A model generated the notes under the pieces. The model had not been told where the DNA came from. It searched no databases and was given only the letters and a program-made list of their open reading frames with translations. Shown piece after piece: positions 17,267 through 27,137 of a stretch of DNA of 64,000 nucleotides (position 1 is the first letter of the stretch; every line of letters starts with the position of its first letter). The DNA is from Oligoflexus sp. Its GTDB lineage: Bacteria > Bdellovibrionota_B > Oligoflexia > Oligoflexales > Oligoflexaceae. The stretch is from contig NZ_DASTAT010000108.1 of assembly GCF_035712445.1 (NCBI RefSeq), positions 54,058-118,057 on the forward strand, read 5' to 3'. The position numbers and the translations under genes are program-made.

Positions 17267-17851
17267 ATGCGACTGACAGCCCACAAACAAATTCCGGAAG
17301 CACCCATGTCGGATACAAGGCATCTGGCCGATTTGAAATTCGATGAAAGGCCTTTGAGCCGGAACCCGGACTTTCAGGTTTCAGGGCAGGTCGCGGCCGG
17401 ACCGCAGACGGATATGATCATGCTCCAAAGGGCTGATGCATGGATAAGTCAGTTCAAGACGCGACTCAACATCAGCATCATCGCCTTGGTGGTGATGTGG
17501 GGCGCGGTGTCCTATTTTAAAAGTACCGGAATGCAGATGGCAGCCCGGTCCGCTCCTGAGCCTGAAAAATTCCTGGCCGATGGATCGGCGGATGAAGCCG
17601 GCATACCGACCATGGATGTGGATTCCGTGAAGGGAAGCGGCGAGGAAATTCCTATTCCCACTGTGGAGACGGTGGAAACTGTCAGTGCCTCGATTCCTGC
17701 TGCCGAGGCTCCGGCCAAGGTTGACGCTAAAGGGGAAGCGGCTCCGCCCGTGGTTAAGAAAACCGCAGCGCCGAAAGCTGCAGCGAGCAAGAGTGCAGCA
17801 CGGAGTCAGAAGAAAATGAAGAAATCCGTGGCGTCGAAGTCTTCGCCCTGA
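17267..17851 (+). CDS. Small bitopic membrane protein of unknown function
   Basis: 194 residues, strong GGAGGAG ribosome binding site 5 bases before the ATG. One membrane helix at about 67-84 (LNISIIALVVMWGAVSYF); the N-terminal 66 residues are hydrophilic and the part after the helix is an acidic stretch with Pro/Thr/Val, then Ala/Lys/Ser-rich (SAARSQKKMKKSVASKS) with a strongly basic end. No recognisable domain. The basic Ala/Lys tail could bind polyanions or cell wall, but this is a guess. Confidence 0.7.
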   Translation: MRLTAHKQIPEAPMSDTRHLADLKFDERPLSRNPDFQVSGQVAAGPQTDMIMLQRADAWISQFKTRLNISIIALVVMWGAVSYFKSTGMQMAARSAPEPEKFLADGSADEAGIPTMDVDSVKGSGEEIPIPTVETVETVSASIPAAEAPAKVDAKGEAAPPVVKKTAAPKAAASKSAARSQKKMKKSVASKSSP

Positions 17852-17857
17852 TCCCAA

Positions 17858-17892
17858 CAAAAAAAATCCGCGGTAGCCTGGCTCCCGCGGAT
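17858..17892 (-). terminator. Stem-loop with A tract on its 5' side
   Basis: ATCCGCGG (17866-17873) and CCGCGGAT (17885-17892) form a perfect eight-pair stem. The run of A bases lies before it (17858-17866), so the U tract appears only on a transcript read leftward. It sits 7 bases after the stop of a rightward gene, so it may serve as a bidirectional terminator or end an unannotated leftward transcript from the region to the right. Confidence 0.5.
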
Positions 17893-18203
17893 CCCCATCA
17901 CATTATGATGACCTCTCTCGCCTGTCTTCTTACCAGCCTGGAATTGAAATTCGAACTAGGTCGGCATTCAACTCGAACAGGGTGATTGCTAAGTCTCGAG
18001 TGTTCTATTTCTGTTGTAACCGATTATTGACTGGCTGGCCAGTACCAAGTTTAGTTGAATCCGAAAATTTTCAAATTTTCTTAAAAAGTTAATATTTTTA
18101 AAAAGTTGAGAAATCTTTGTCCCTTAGATTTTGACATGGTTTTCTGGCATTTGTGCCTTACTGATTTGTGTGCTAATCCGAAGAATTCTTTGAGGGATTT
18201 TGA
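17893..18203. other. Non-coding, AT-rich stretch before the methyltransferase gene
   Basis: No ORF with a ribosome binding site was seen in about 310 bases. The part from 18050 to 18120 is very AT-rich (runs of A and T, with two copies of AAAAAGTT) and could act as a promoter UP element. A TTGACA at 18131-18136 is a consensus -35 for the rightward gene, but the sequence 17 bases on (TGCCTT) is a poor -10. Confidence 0.4.
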
Positions 18204-19472
18204 GTGCTCAATACCCATCTCTCCGCCCATGAACGGTACGATAAATTGGCGCGTTTGCTGCGGCCCTGGTCGCTCTGCTGGGGGCAATCCGTCCTGCATC
18301 ACTGGCCGTCGTGCCGCGATGCTTTGCCTGAAGATTGGTGGCAGGGGCTGATGTCCTGGTCGCTGGCGGATATGCATCGGCTGGATGATGCGATTGCGGG
18401 TGCTCAACTTATTCCTGACAATCTGATATTGCCGCCCGGCCTTCAGCGATTCATGGAAGCACTGCAGCCCTTGCTGGCGTTTCCACAATTTTCTGATGCT
18501 GAACGCATGTCCGAGAAAAAAAACCTGCATATGACAGCTAAAAAGCAGCATGAAATTGGTGCGCTTCTGCCCTTTCTGAAAAGGCAAAAGGAGGCGCTCG
18601 GAATTGAACGTGCGGTGGATATCGGTGGTGGTGTTGGACATCTGGCGCGGACCTTGGTCACAACGCTCGATATTCCCATGGTGACCATAGACAGGGACGA
18701 GGCTCTGCAAAAAGAGGGGCGCTCCCTTCTTCATAAACTCAAGCTCAAGGATATTCCCCTTGAGTTCGTTGCGGGAACGATGGAACCGGGACCGCAGCAT
18801 GAACTCGATCCCCATTTTCAGGGAGCGTGTCTGAGCCTTGGCCTTCATACCTGCGGGCCTTTGGCCTGGACGCATCTGAAGAAGAGTCAGGCGAGCCGCG
18901 CGGTGTTGAACTTCGGCTGCTGCTATGATCGCATGGATGTGGAGCGGGATTGCCAGCAGAGCGCGTGGGCCAGAAAGCATCCCGTGCCGTTGACGTCGTT
19001 CGCCCTTTTTCTGGCGACCCGAGGCCGACGCCGCAGTCTTCAGGAACTCGCCATGCAGGAGAAAGTGAATACCTACCGGCTGGCGCTGCATTTGTTTTTG
19101 CAGGAGGAAGGCCATGCGGATGGATTTCGAGCGGTCGGTGACGCGTCGCGTGCGACTTATGATCTGGGATTCACGGCGTATGCGGCGGATCGTTTCCGTT
19201 TTCTGGGGCTGGATTGTTCATCCCATCGGGCGCAGGCCTTTATTTCCAGGCCGGATGTGCAGCGATCCATGCGGGAATTTTTTGTGATCAATGTCGTGCG
19301 GAATGTTTTTGCAAGGCCGCTGGAGGTGATCCTGCTCCTCGATCGCGTGCTCTGGATGGAAGAGCAGGGGCATGCGGTGGAGCTGCTGGCGTTCTTCGAT
19401 CACAGCCTCTCACCGCGGAACCTCGGACTTTTTGCAGAGATCAAAAATTCATCTGCATCACAGCCTTCATGA
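18204..19472 (+). CDS. METTL25/RRNAD1-like SAM-dependent methyltransferase
   Basis: 422 residues from a GTG at 18204, GAGGGA six bases upstream. A class-I SAM motif, RAVDIGGGVGHLARTL, lies near residue 137; later motifs SLGLHTCGPLAW and VLNFGCCYDRM have the C-G ... G-C-C-Y pattern typical of the Methyltransf_32/METTL25-RRNAD1 family, which is better known in eukaryotes but has bacterial members. Substrate is unknown. It converges with the lytic transglycosylase gene and their 3' ends overlap by 32 bases. Confidence 0.75.
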   Translation: MLNTHLSAHERYDKLARLLRPWSLCWGQSVLHHWPSCRDALPEDWWQGLMSWSLADMHRLDDAIAGAQLIPDNLILPPGLQRFMEALQPLLAFPQFSDAERMSEKKNLHMTAKKQHEIGALLPFLKRQKEALGIERAVDIGGGVGHLARTLVTTLDIPMVTIDRDEALQKEGRSLLHKLKLKDIPLEFVAGTMEPGPQHELDPHFQGACLSLGLHTCGPLAWTHLKKSQASRAVLNFGCCYDRMDVERDCQQSAWARKHPVPLTSFALFLATRGRRRSLQELAMQEKVNTYRLALHLFLQEEGHADGFRAVGDASRATYDLGFTAYAADRFRFLGLDCSSHRAQAFISRPDVQRSMREFFVINVVRNVFARPLEVILLLDRVLWMEEQGHAVELLAFFDHSLSPRNLGLFAEIKNSSASQPS

Positions 19473-20241
19473 TCTGCCGCGCGTAATGCACCTTGGTCAA
19501 CTCCCCATCGGCGCGTGGCGTATTATCCCCGTTGTAGCGTTCCAGGCCTGCGCGTATCCATTCCGCATCTCCCATGGTTTCCGTTGTGCAGCGTGAATTC
19601 TGGGCACAGACATAAGCGATCGCTGCTTTCAGAATGGTGGCGCCTGCTATGATCTGGGCTCCGTATTGATCCGGCTGCGAGAAGATGCGTTCCTTGCAGG
19701 ACCGGGCCCATTCGGTGCGTGCGGTGAAATCCGCGAGCGTTTTTCCCACGGGAAAACTGGTCCAGTGTTTTTGAATGGCGTCCTGAAAATAAGTGGTCCC
19801 GCTGCCGGCATAGACGCGATTGCCGAGGTGTTCATACACGACACCGCTTTGATCCAAAAATTCATTGATGCCACTGATCGTGAGCTGGGTCAGACCCACA
19901 GCGCCAGTCGGAGAAACCGCCCGCGCATCGAAGGCCGATTCCTGAGCGATCATCGCCGTCAGTATCCTGGCATCCAGATCAAAATCCATGGCCAGGGTGC
20001 GAATAGCCGAAGCGAGAAGCTCGGGACTCTGAGGCCGAAGCCCCCAGACGGGAACCTGACGGCGGATAAAGGCGGCAAGGTCGGACTCAGTTGGTTGACG
20101 GCTCGCCATCATCACAGGAGCTGAAGCATAGGCAAGGCTAACGGGATAACCGGACAGTTCGCTGGACGCAGGAGGCAAAGGATCGGCGCAGGACACGCAG
20201 AGCATAAGCACGGCGGTCCATGCAGAACGCAGCATGGGCAT
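19441..20241 (-). CDS. Lytic transglycosylase, secreted, probably a lipoprotein
   Basis: 266 residues. Signal peptide MPMLRSAWTAVLMLCVSC with Cys18 as probable lipidated residue. The SLT-type catalytic Glu101 is in TAMIAQESAFDARAVSPTGAVGLTQL, the classic E-S ... S-P-x-G-A-x-G-L-x-Q motif. A conserved C-terminal part carries paired Cys (about Cys194 to Cys228) suggesting disulfides. It should cleave the glycan strands of peptidoglycan. Overlaps tail-to-tail with the methyltransferase gene. Confidence 0.85.
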   Translation of the reverse strand: MPMLRSAWTAVLMLCVSCADPLPPASSELSGYPVSLAYASAPVMMASRQPTESDLAAFIRRQVPVWGLRPQSPELLASAIRTLAMDFDLDARILTAMIAQESAFDARAVSPTGAVGLTQLTISGINEFLDQSGVVYEHLGNRVYAGSGTTYFQDAIQKHWTSFPVGKTLADFTARTEWARSCKERIFSQPDQYGAQIIAGATILKAAIAYVCAQNSRCTTETMGDAEWIRAGLERYNGDNTPRADGELTKVHYARQIMKAVMQMNF

Positions 20242-20354
20242 AAACGTCTCTTTGTTTCGAGGGTGATGTCAGGCTTGAAATTTTAGGGGAGGGTGGCGAG
20301 GAAGTCAAATCGGAGAGGCAGGGGCCGCGTGGGCAGCCCTGCCTGGCTCAGGAA

Positions 20355-23300
20355 TCAGAAGCTGTAGGAAACGCCGATCTGCATTTTCCAAACCGATTCC
20401 AGAAGACGGACGGTATCGGGTTCGGTTGTGCGCAGCTTGCTATAGATGTAGCGATTCGAAGCGGCATCATAGCCAACGTCGGCAACAGCGGCCATATAGG
20501 GGAAGTCGACCTGCTTCACCTGGCCCCATTTTTTATTCAGGAAGTTGGGCAGGTTTTCGATATCCAGCGCGATACGGGCTTTGCCGGTTGCACCGAAACC
20601 AGGAAGATCCTGGGCGAGGCGCATATCGAGTTTTTGGACCCAATCACTGAAGAAGGCATTGCGAGGAGCGATCTTGCCGCGATATTTGTCGAGGCCGTAT
20701 TTATTCAAGAAGGCATTGAATTCACCTTCGTCGATCCCATTCAGGATCACGTCGCTGCCGTCACCTTTGGGAACGTAGAAGAGCATGCGGTTACGACCCG
20801 AGAAGGCCGAGCTTTCGCCGTACATACGGCCGAGGGTATCGCGGTTGCCACCCATGGTAAAGCTATAGGGCTGACCCGAGCGGCGTTCGAAGAAGAAGTT
20901 CACGCTGGACGTGAGGTCTTCGAAAAAGCTGGTTTCATAACCTGTGCTCAGCGTAATGCGATGCTTGGTTTCATAGATCGAACGGTCGAGACCAGGGTCG
21001 TTAGGATCATATTGAATCGCAACCTGACCGTAGTTACTGGTCGACACGGAGCTGGTACCGGGGTTCACTTCCTGAACGTCCTGCCAGGCGTAGCCAGTGG
21101 AAACGTTCCAGCCGTTATTGAAACGCTTGTAAAGGCTCATGCTCGCGGTGTGACCGTATCCTTTATCGGTGTTGGTCATCAGCATATCGTAGCCGCGAGC
21201 GACCTCAAATTCCTGGCCAGCGGTGCCAGCTGATGGAGTCGTATCGTAGATCGCGCGACCGTCCGGCCCCGTGGCCGTCGGAAGGTTATTGGCAAAGGAA
21301 GAATTGTTGCGACGCAGGTCCTTCCAGGTCAGGCCGTAACGGGTCTTGGTGTAGGTGTAGCTCAGGTCGAACTGAACATCGTCCACAACGTCCGGAATAT
21401 CGAAGGTGTAGTCGAAGCCAGTTTGGAACTTATAGGACTGTGGAATCTTGAAATCAGGATCAAGGGCATCGACATTGCCGTCACCGGCAACCAGCTGCGA
21501 GCTGATGGCTGGAGGAATCTCACGACCATTAAAACCATTCATGAGCGCAGGATTACGCGTGTCCACATCATCTGTGCTGACGCCGGTATTCGTATAGCTG
21601 TTGGAAATCCAAACCCCAGGGGTGCCGCCGCCGAAGAGGCCGAAACCACCGCGCACGCGAAGATCGTCGTTGGCTTTATAGGCAAGACCAAGCCGCGGGA
21701 GGATCGCCTGCTTGCCGGACAGATCCTCGGTGTTGCTGAAGCCATAGCGATTGACGAAGTTCTCGTTGCGTTCAATGCTGCCTTTGGCGCTATAGAGTTC
21801 CGTGCGCACGCCGCCCCTTGCGGTCAAACGCGGCGTCAGCTGCCACTCATCCTGAAGGTAAACAGTGGAGACGCTGTAGCCCCAGTCCGCAGCCGCATCT
21901 TTTACGTTGTTGGTGACGGCATTGGCATAGAGGAGGCGCGAGGGTGTCTGGGCTTCGAAAGCCGCGATGCTATCATAGGTCGCAGAACCCTGGCTGTTGG
22001 GAACGAAGAGGTTATAGATATCGATCTGCTCGACTTGAACGCCGCCTGTGATGAGATGCTCATCGAGCAGGTAGTTGGCTTCCGCGCCGATGATGTTGCT
22101 GCTGTTTTCCAGTTCATTGGCATGACGGCTGCGGTCAGGTCCCAGATAAATGGAACCACCAGCCGCGGTTTTAACCTCAGCCTCCATAAAGCCATTGCCG
22201 TTCAGTGGAGTCTGCTCGGTCTTCACCTTTTTATTGCTCAGTTCGAACTTGGTGGAAAGAGCATCCGACCAGTCCGAGAAGAGGCGCACGGAACCGCTGT
22301 CCATCGTGTCCTTACGCTCGTAGCCGTAGGATGTGAGGTTCAGGCGGCGATCATCAGATCCACCAGCGTTGATATTGGTGCCCTGGGCTCTTTGATATTT
22401 CAATTCCAAACGGTGATCATCGTTGATCGTATAATCGAGTTTCAGAAGGGCTTTCAGATCATCTTCCTTGCCGCTTTTCGAAGGCACGCCGGCATCGAAA
22501 CCATAAACCCGCCTGGAGATGTCCTGCACCTGCGCGACGTCATCGACAGTCACGCGCTCGACTTCAAAAGGTTTTCCCGAACCCAGCGCCCCTACCGATG
22601 CCGGTGTTGTGGACTTAAGACCTTCGACGTTGGCGAAGAAGTAAAGTTTATCCTGGATGACAGGACCGCTCAGCGAGACGCCGACCTGATTTTGTTCGAA
22701 ATCAGATTTATAGCTGCGATCCTTGGTTTTCTTTCCTGTCAGGCCATCGGTTTGGCGAGTGTAACTCACGGAACCTTGGAATTCATCGGTACCGGATTTG
22801 GTGATGACGTTGATGCCGCCGCCCAGGAAGTTTCCATAGCGAACATCGAAGGGCGAACGCTCAACCGAGATTTCCTGAATCGCGGCGAGCGAGATGGGGC
22901 TGCGTGAGGTCGGGTAACCGCTGCTATTCAAACCAAAGGAATCGTCCTGCCGCATGCCATCAACCGTGATGCTGTTGAAACGGTTGTTGGCACCGCCGAC
23001 GCTCAGACGGCCGTTGTCGACCACAGCATCCGGCGCGCGACGAATGACGTCCTTGATATCGTTGCGAATCGTGGGAGCGTTTTGAATATCGCTCGCAAAG
23101 TAAGCGGACTTGGTGGAAACCTGCATTTCCCGAGCCGCAGTGACTTTGATCACTTCAGCCTTACCCAAAGTGATGACGTCACCCGTGTTGTTGCCGGCAT
23201 TCAGCTGGATGCCTTCTTTGGTGGACGTCTGCAGACCGGCTTTGGATGCTTTCAGAGTATAGGGGCCGCCGACGCGCAGACCGCTGAAGGCGAACTGGCC

Positions 23301-23543
23301 GCTGGCTGTGGATTTGACTTCCTTCTTGACCTGCGCGGAAGGCATTTCCAGCACAACGTCGGCATCCGCCACAGGTTTGCCTTCAGAATCGAGCACAGTT
23401 CCGCGATAGCTGGCCGAAGTCATCTGCGCCCAGGCTTTTTGAGAACCACCGACCAGAACAAAACAGCTTAGTAAAAGAGAGAGCCAGGTCCGGGCCGCTG
23501 GCATGATCCTTCGCAAAAGATAAATACGTCGATCCTGAAGCAT
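20355..23543 (-). CDS. Oar-like TonB-dependent outer membrane receptor
   Basis: About 1062 residues from the ATG at 23543, which has GAAGGAAAG just before it; an upstream in-frame ATG at 23558 would add five residues. Signal peptide to about residue 40, then a carboxypeptidase-regulatory-like (CarboxypepD_reg) domain: SASYRGTVLDSEGKPVADAD and FSGLRVGGPYTLKASKAGLQ. A plug domain follows (VIRRAPDAVVDNGRLSVGGA, then ITVDGMRQDDSFGL) and a long beta-barrel ending in QIGVSYSF, whose terminal Phe is the usual outer membrane insertion signal. Substrate is unknown. Oar-type receptors import large or protease-derived substrates or serve surface functions. Alone in its transcription unit. Confidence 0.9.
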   Translation of the reverse strand: MLQDRRIYLLRRIMPAARTWLSLLLSCFVLVGGSQKAWAQMTSASYRGTVLDSEGKPVADADVVLEMPSAQVKKEVKSTASGQFAFSGLRVGGPYTLKASKAGLQTSTKEGIQLNAGNNTGDVITLGKAEVIKVTAAREMQVSTKSAYFASDIQNAPTIRNDIKDVIRRAPDAVVDNGRLSVGGANNRFNSITVDGMRQDDSFGLNSSGYPTSRSPISLAAIQEISVERSPFDVRYGNFLGGGINVITKSGTDEFQGSVSYTRQTDGLTGKKTKDRSYKSDFEQNQVGVSLSGPVIQDKLYFFANVEGLKSTTPASVGALGSGKPFEVERVTVDDVAQVQDISRRVYGFDAGVPSKSGKEDDLKALLKLDYTINDDHRLELKYQRAQGTNINAGGSDDRRLNLTSYGYERKDTMDSGSVRLFSDWSDALSTKFELSNKKVKTEQTPLNGNGFMEAEVKTAAGGSIYLGPDRSRHANELENSSNIIGAEANYLLDEHLITGGVQVEQIDIYNLFVPNSQGSATYDSIAAFEAQTPSRLLYANAVTNNVKDAAADWGYSVSTVYLQDEWQLTPRLTARGGVRTELYSAKGSIERNENFVNRYGFSNTEDLSGKQAILPRLGLAYKANDDLRVRGGFGLFGGGTPGVWISNSYTNTGVSTDDVDTRNPALMNGFNGREIPPAISSQLVAGDGNVDALDPDFKIPQSYKFQTGFDYTFDIPDVVDDVQFDLSYTYTKTRYGLTWKDLRRNNSSFANNLPTATGPDGRAIYDTTPSAGTAGQEFEVARGYDMLMTNTDKGYGHTASMSLYKRFNNGWNVSTGYAWQDVQEVNPGTSSVSTSNYGQVAIQYDPNDPGLDRSIYETKHRITLSTGYETSFFEDLTSSVNFFFERRSGQPYSFTMGGNRDTLGRMYGESSAFSGRNRMLFYVPKGDGSDVILNGIDEGEFNAFLNKYGLDKYRGKIAPRNAFFSDWVQKLDMRLAQDLPGFGATGKARIALDIENLPNFLNKKWGQVKQVDFPYMAAVADVGYDAASNRYIYSKLRTTEPDTVRLLESVWKMQIGVSYSF

Positions 23544-23558
23544 CAGACTTTCCTTCAT

Positions 23559-23959
23559 AACTGAAACAGATAGAGAGCGGGCTTCTTCTTACAAGATCCT
23601 CATTCAAATGGAAAGTTGAAAACCCTGGTGATTCCATGGCCCCTAGGCCAGTTATCAAGCGTCGCCGCATGTACGATGATTGTGCTTTAAATTCCTTACG
23701 ACTTTTGCGTGCAGGCTAGCGAAGTTCGGCGACTCTTCATCGCGCCTTTACAGAAAATTGTTCAACTTCCACGCAGCATCCTGCTTCGTTTGCATGCGCC
23801 AAATGAGTCTTGACCCCGGGAATGAAAGCTCTGGTCAGCTGTCCTCCTTTTCTCTAAAATTCAGCCGCTACGCAGAGCCTTGTCCCACACGTTTTCGTTC
23901 GTGCGAGGAGCGGCAGCGGGCTTATTCATCCGACGCAGGGCAGACATAAGGACACAGAC
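23559..23959. other. 400-base divergent intergenic region
   Basis: Separates the TonB receptor (left) from methylmalonyl-CoA mutase (right) and should hold both promoters. A short dyad, TGGCC-CCTA-GGCCA (23637-23650), lies about 95 bases before the receptor start and is a possible operator. A run without stops at 23680-23949 encodes a Ser/Cys-rich peptide without a ribosome binding site or family resemblance, and I do not call it. No cobalamin riboswitch was recognised before the B12-dependent mutase. Confidence 0.4.
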
Positions 23960-26113
23960 ATGAGCAACTCCTATCGCACAGGCAGCCAGGACCCATCCGC
24001 CTGGGAGAACCTGGCTCGCAAGGATCTCGGTACGGCACCTCTCGAAACTTTGACCCGACAGACTCCAGAAGGTGTGCCGATCAAAGCACTGTATACCGCC
24101 AAAGATCTGGAAGCGGTGGAGTCTTTGGATACCCTGCCAGGCTTCGCCCCTTATACGCGCGGGCCGCGAGCCACGATGTATACGGTAAAGCCCTGGACCA
24201 TTCGTCAGTACGCGGGCTTCTCCACAGCCGAGGAATCCAACGCTTTTTACCGGCAAAACCTCGCTGCTGGGCAGATGGGTCTTTCGATCGCCTTCGATCT
24301 GGCGACCCATCGCGGTTATGACTCCGATCATCCGCGCGTGATGGGGGATGTGGGAAAAGCCGGTGTGGCCATTGATTCGGTCGAGGATATGAAAATACTC
24401 TTCGATCAGATTCCGCTCGAAAAAATGAGCGTATCCATGACGATGAACGGCGCTGTGATTCCGATACTCGCGGCCTATATCGTCGCGGGTGAAGAGCAGG
24501 GCGTGAAAACTGAACAGCTGTCGGGAACGATTCAGAACGACATTCTGAAGGAATATATGGTGCGCAACACCTATATCTATCCGCCCGAACCTTCGATGCG
24601 CATAGTCGGGGATATCATAGCCTATACCGCGCATCGCATGCCGCGTTTCAACAGCATCAGCATCAGCGGTTATCACATGCAGGAGGCCGGCGCGAATTCG
24701 GCGATTGAACTGGCCTTCACTTTGGGTGACGGCATCGAGTATGTGCGCGCGGCGATCGCTCGCGGGCTGAAGGTGGATGAGTTTGCGCCCAGGCTCTCGT
24801 TTTTCTTTGCGATCGGCATGAATTTCTATATGGAAGTCGCCAAGCTGCGGGCTGCGCGTACGCTTTGGTACAAGCTGATGAAACAGTTCGAACCGAAAGA
24901 CCCGCGTTCATCCATGCTCAGGACGCACTGCCAGACTTCGGGATATTCACTGACGGAACAGGATCCTTATAACAACATCATAAGGACCACGATCGAAGCC
25001 ATGGCGTCGGTCTTCGGGGGAACGCAGTCGCTGCACACCAACTCGTTTGATGAAGCGGTGAGTCTTCCTTCGAATTTCTCGGCCCGCCTGGCCCGGAACA
25101 CGCAGCTGATCATCCAAGAGGAAACGGATATCTGTCACGTCGTCGATCCTTTCGGTGGCAGTTATTTCATGGAGTCCCTGACCCAGGACCTTATGAACGA
25201 AGCCGAGCGCATCCTGCGCGAAGTGGAAGAGGCGGGCGGGATGGTGAAGGCCATTCAGCAGGGCATGCCGAAGCTCAAGATCGAGGAGGCTGCAGCGCGG
25301 AAGCAGGCGCGTATCGACTCCGGGCAGGATGTGATCGTCGGCGTGAACAAGTATAAGACCAAAGAGGAATCCAAGTTCGAAGTGCGGGATGTGGATAACA
25401 CCAAGGTGCGCGAGCAGCAGGTGGCCCGTCTTCAGGAGATTCGTAAAAAACGGGACGCGGCTCGTGTGAAAGCCACACTGGATGCCTTGGAGGCTGGCGC
25501 GCGTGGGACCGGAAATCTTTTGGAATTGGCGGTCGATTGCATGCGCGCCCGCGCGACCGTCGGCGAGGTGTCCGATGCCATGCGGCGCGTGTTCGGGGAG
25601 CATCGCGCACCGATTCAATCCGTAAGCGCGGTTTATGCAGCGGAGTATAAGATGAAGTCTGATTTCGAGGATGCGCGCCGTGCGATCTCTGCCTTTGCCG
25701 AACAGGAAGGACGTCAGCCGCGTATTTTGATCGCCAAGCTTGGACAGGACGGACATGATCGCGGTGCGAAAGTCATTGCAACCGGCTTTGCGGACCTCGG
25801 TTTTGATGTCGATATCGGACCTTTATTCCAGACGCCGGAAGAGGCTGTAAAACAGGCCATTGAAAACGATGTGCATGTCATCGGCATCTCGTCCCAGGCG
25901 GCGGGTCACAAGACGCTGGTGCCGCGTTTGATTGAACTCCTGAAACAGCAAAATGCCGGTGACATCGCGGTCGTGGTGGGTGGTATCATTCCCCAGCAGG
26001 ATTATGATTTCCTCTTCAAGAGTGGAGCGGCTGCCGTTTTTGGTCCCGGAACTCCGGTGCCAACGGCGGCGGTGGAAACTTTGGATGCGATCAAAAAGAA
26101 GAGGAAGGGATGA
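23960..26113 (+). CDS. scpA: Methylmalonyl-CoA mutase, single-chain (TIM barrel plus B12 domain)
   Basis: 717 residues, the normal size of the catalytic chain. The N-terminal TIM-barrel part has [20 protein letters not shown] and [20 protein letters not shown]; the C-terminal cobalamin domain has [10 protein letters not shown] with the axial ligand His599, then GISSQAAGH and [11 protein letters not shown]. The enzyme converts methylmalonyl-CoA to succinyl-CoA, the last step of propionate or odd-chain fatty acid use. AAGGA precedes the ATG by eight bases. The stop overlaps the start of meaB (ATGA), so the two are coupled, as expected. A small subunit gene is absent, so this is a homodimeric type. 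Confidence 0.95.
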   Translation: MSNSYRTGSQDPSAWENLARKDLGTAPLETLTRQTPEGVPIKALYTAKDLEAVESLDTLPGFAPYTRGPRATMYTVKPWTIRQYAGFSTAEESNAFYRQNLAAGQMGLSIAFDLATHRGYDSDHPRVMGDVGKAGVAIDSVEDMKILFDQIPLEKMSVSMTMNGAVIPILAAYIVAGEEQGVKTEQLSGTIQNDILKEYMVRNTYIYPPEPSMRIVGDIIAYTAHRMPRFNSISISGYHMQEAGANSAIELAFTLGDGIEYVRAAIARGLKVDEFAPRLSFFFAIGMNFYMEVAKLRAARTLWYKLMKQFEPKDPRSSMLRTHCQTSGYSLTEQDPYNNIIRTTIEAMASVFGGTQSLHTNSFDEAVSLPSNFSARLARNTQLIIQEETDICHVVDPFGGSYFMESLTQDLMNEAERILREVEEAGGMVKAIQQGMPKLKIEEAAARKQARIDSGQDVIVGVNKYKTKEESKFEVRDVDNTKVREQQVARLQEIRKKRDAARVKATLDALEAGARGTGNLLELAVDCMRARATVGEVSDAMRRVFGEHRAPIQSVSAVYAAEYKMKSDFEDARRAISAFAEQEGRQPRILIAKLGQDGHDRGAKVIATGFADLGFDVDIGPLFQTPEEAVKQAIENDVHVIGISSQAAGHKTLVPRLIELLKQQNAGDIAVVVGGIIPQQDYDFLFKSGAAAVFGPGTPVPTAAVETLDAIKKKRKG

Positions 26114-27114
26114 GCATCGACATTCAGGCTCTGGAAGCGGCGCTGGTATCCGGAGAAAGCCGGGGTCTGGCGAAGGCTCTGACTTTGATCGAAAGTCGGC
26201 GTCCCGAGCATCGACTGCTGGCCGGGAAACTGCTTTCCGCCATCTATCCCAAAACCGGCCGGGCGAATCGCATCGGAATTACAGGTTCACCGGGCGTGGG
26301 CAAGTCGACTTTCATTGAAGCTCTGGGGAAATTTTTTCTGGAGCAGGGGCACAGGCTCGCTGTGCTGGCGATCGATCCCAGCTCGCCGCGATCCCATGGC
26401 AGTATTCTGGGCGACAAGACCCGCATGGAAGAGCTGTCGGTGAATCCGAACTGTTTTATTCGACCCTCGCCATCCGGGCTTTCCCTGGGCGGCGTCGCAA
26501 GGCGCACGCGGGAATGCGTGCTGCTCTGTGAGGCGGCGGGCTATGACACCATCATCATTGAAACGGTGGGCGTCGGCCAGTCGGAGACTCTCGTGAGTTC
26601 GATGGTGGATGCCTTCGTGTTTCTGCAGCTGCCCAATGCCGGGGATCAACTGCAGGGCATCAAGAAGGGTATTTTGGAACTTGCCGATCTGGTGGTGGTG
26701 ACCAAGGCCGATGGTGCGTTTGAACAGGCGGCCCGACGCGCGGTTGTGGATCATGAGTTGGCGCTTCATTATATGCAGCCCGATCCTGATCGACTGCCGG
26801 TGCGGGTGATGTCCTGCAGCGCAGTGGAAAAAAAGGGCCTGCGTGAGATCTATGTAACGCTTCTCGGGAATCTAAAAACCCTGGAGACGGATGGGCGTTT
26901 GCAGAAGAGGCGACGGCAGCAGCGCGAGGAATGGTTCGATTCCGAGCTGCAGGATCAGTTGATGGACCTTTTGCTCCGGGATCCGAATTTCAAAAAAGAT
27001 ACCCAGACGCTGAAAACAAAGGTCACGGGCGGATCGCTTTCCCCAACGGAAGCGGCCCAGCAGGCGATTTCAAGCCTGCAGCTCAAAGGTTTGCAGGGTG
27101 TGCCGAGGTTCTGA
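26110..27114 (+). CDS. meaB: Methylmalonyl-CoA mutase-associated GTPase
   Basis: 334 residues. The P-loop [12 protein letters not shown] (57-68) is followed by the MeaB/ArgK signatures [28 protein letters not shown] and ETVGVGQSE, and VVTKADG as the base-recognition motif. MeaB loads and protects the B12 cofactor of methylmalonyl-CoA mutase. It overlaps the mutase gene by four bases. The C-terminal dimerisation arm is longer than the minimum but without odd features. Confidence 0.95.
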   Translation: MSIDIQALEAALVSGESRGLAKALTLIESRRPEHRLLAGKLLSAIYPKTGRANRIGITGSPGVGKSTFIEALGKFFLEQGHRLAVLAIDPSSPRSHGSILGDKTRMEELSVNPNCFIRPSPSGLSLGGVARRTRECVLLCEAAGYDTIIIETVGVGQSETLVSSMVDAFVFLQLPNAGDQLQGIKKGILELADLVVVTKADGAFEQAARRAVVDHELALHYMQPDPDRLPVRVMSCSAVEKKGLREIYVTLLGNLKTLETDGRLQKRRRQQREEWFDSELQDQLMDLLLRDPNFKKDTQTLKTKVTGGSLSPTEAAQQAISSLQLKGLQGVPRF

Positions 27115-27137
27115 CTCCAGCTAGGAAGGGTAGCCTT

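Noticed and set aside
17905-17985. Short ORF starting at an ATG after the 17866 hairpin
   Set aside because: 26 codons, no ribosome binding site, unlikely to be translated.
21423-22907. Long rightward ORF of 494 codons antisense to the TonB receptor gene
   Set aside because: Lies wholly within the receptor gene in the opposite strand, has no ribosome binding site or family resemblance, and its composition mirrors the receptor codons. It is a shadow of that gene.
23680-23949. 89-codon rightward ORF between the receptor and the mutase genes
   Set aside because: No ribosome binding site, no resemblance to known proteins and it lies in a promoter region.
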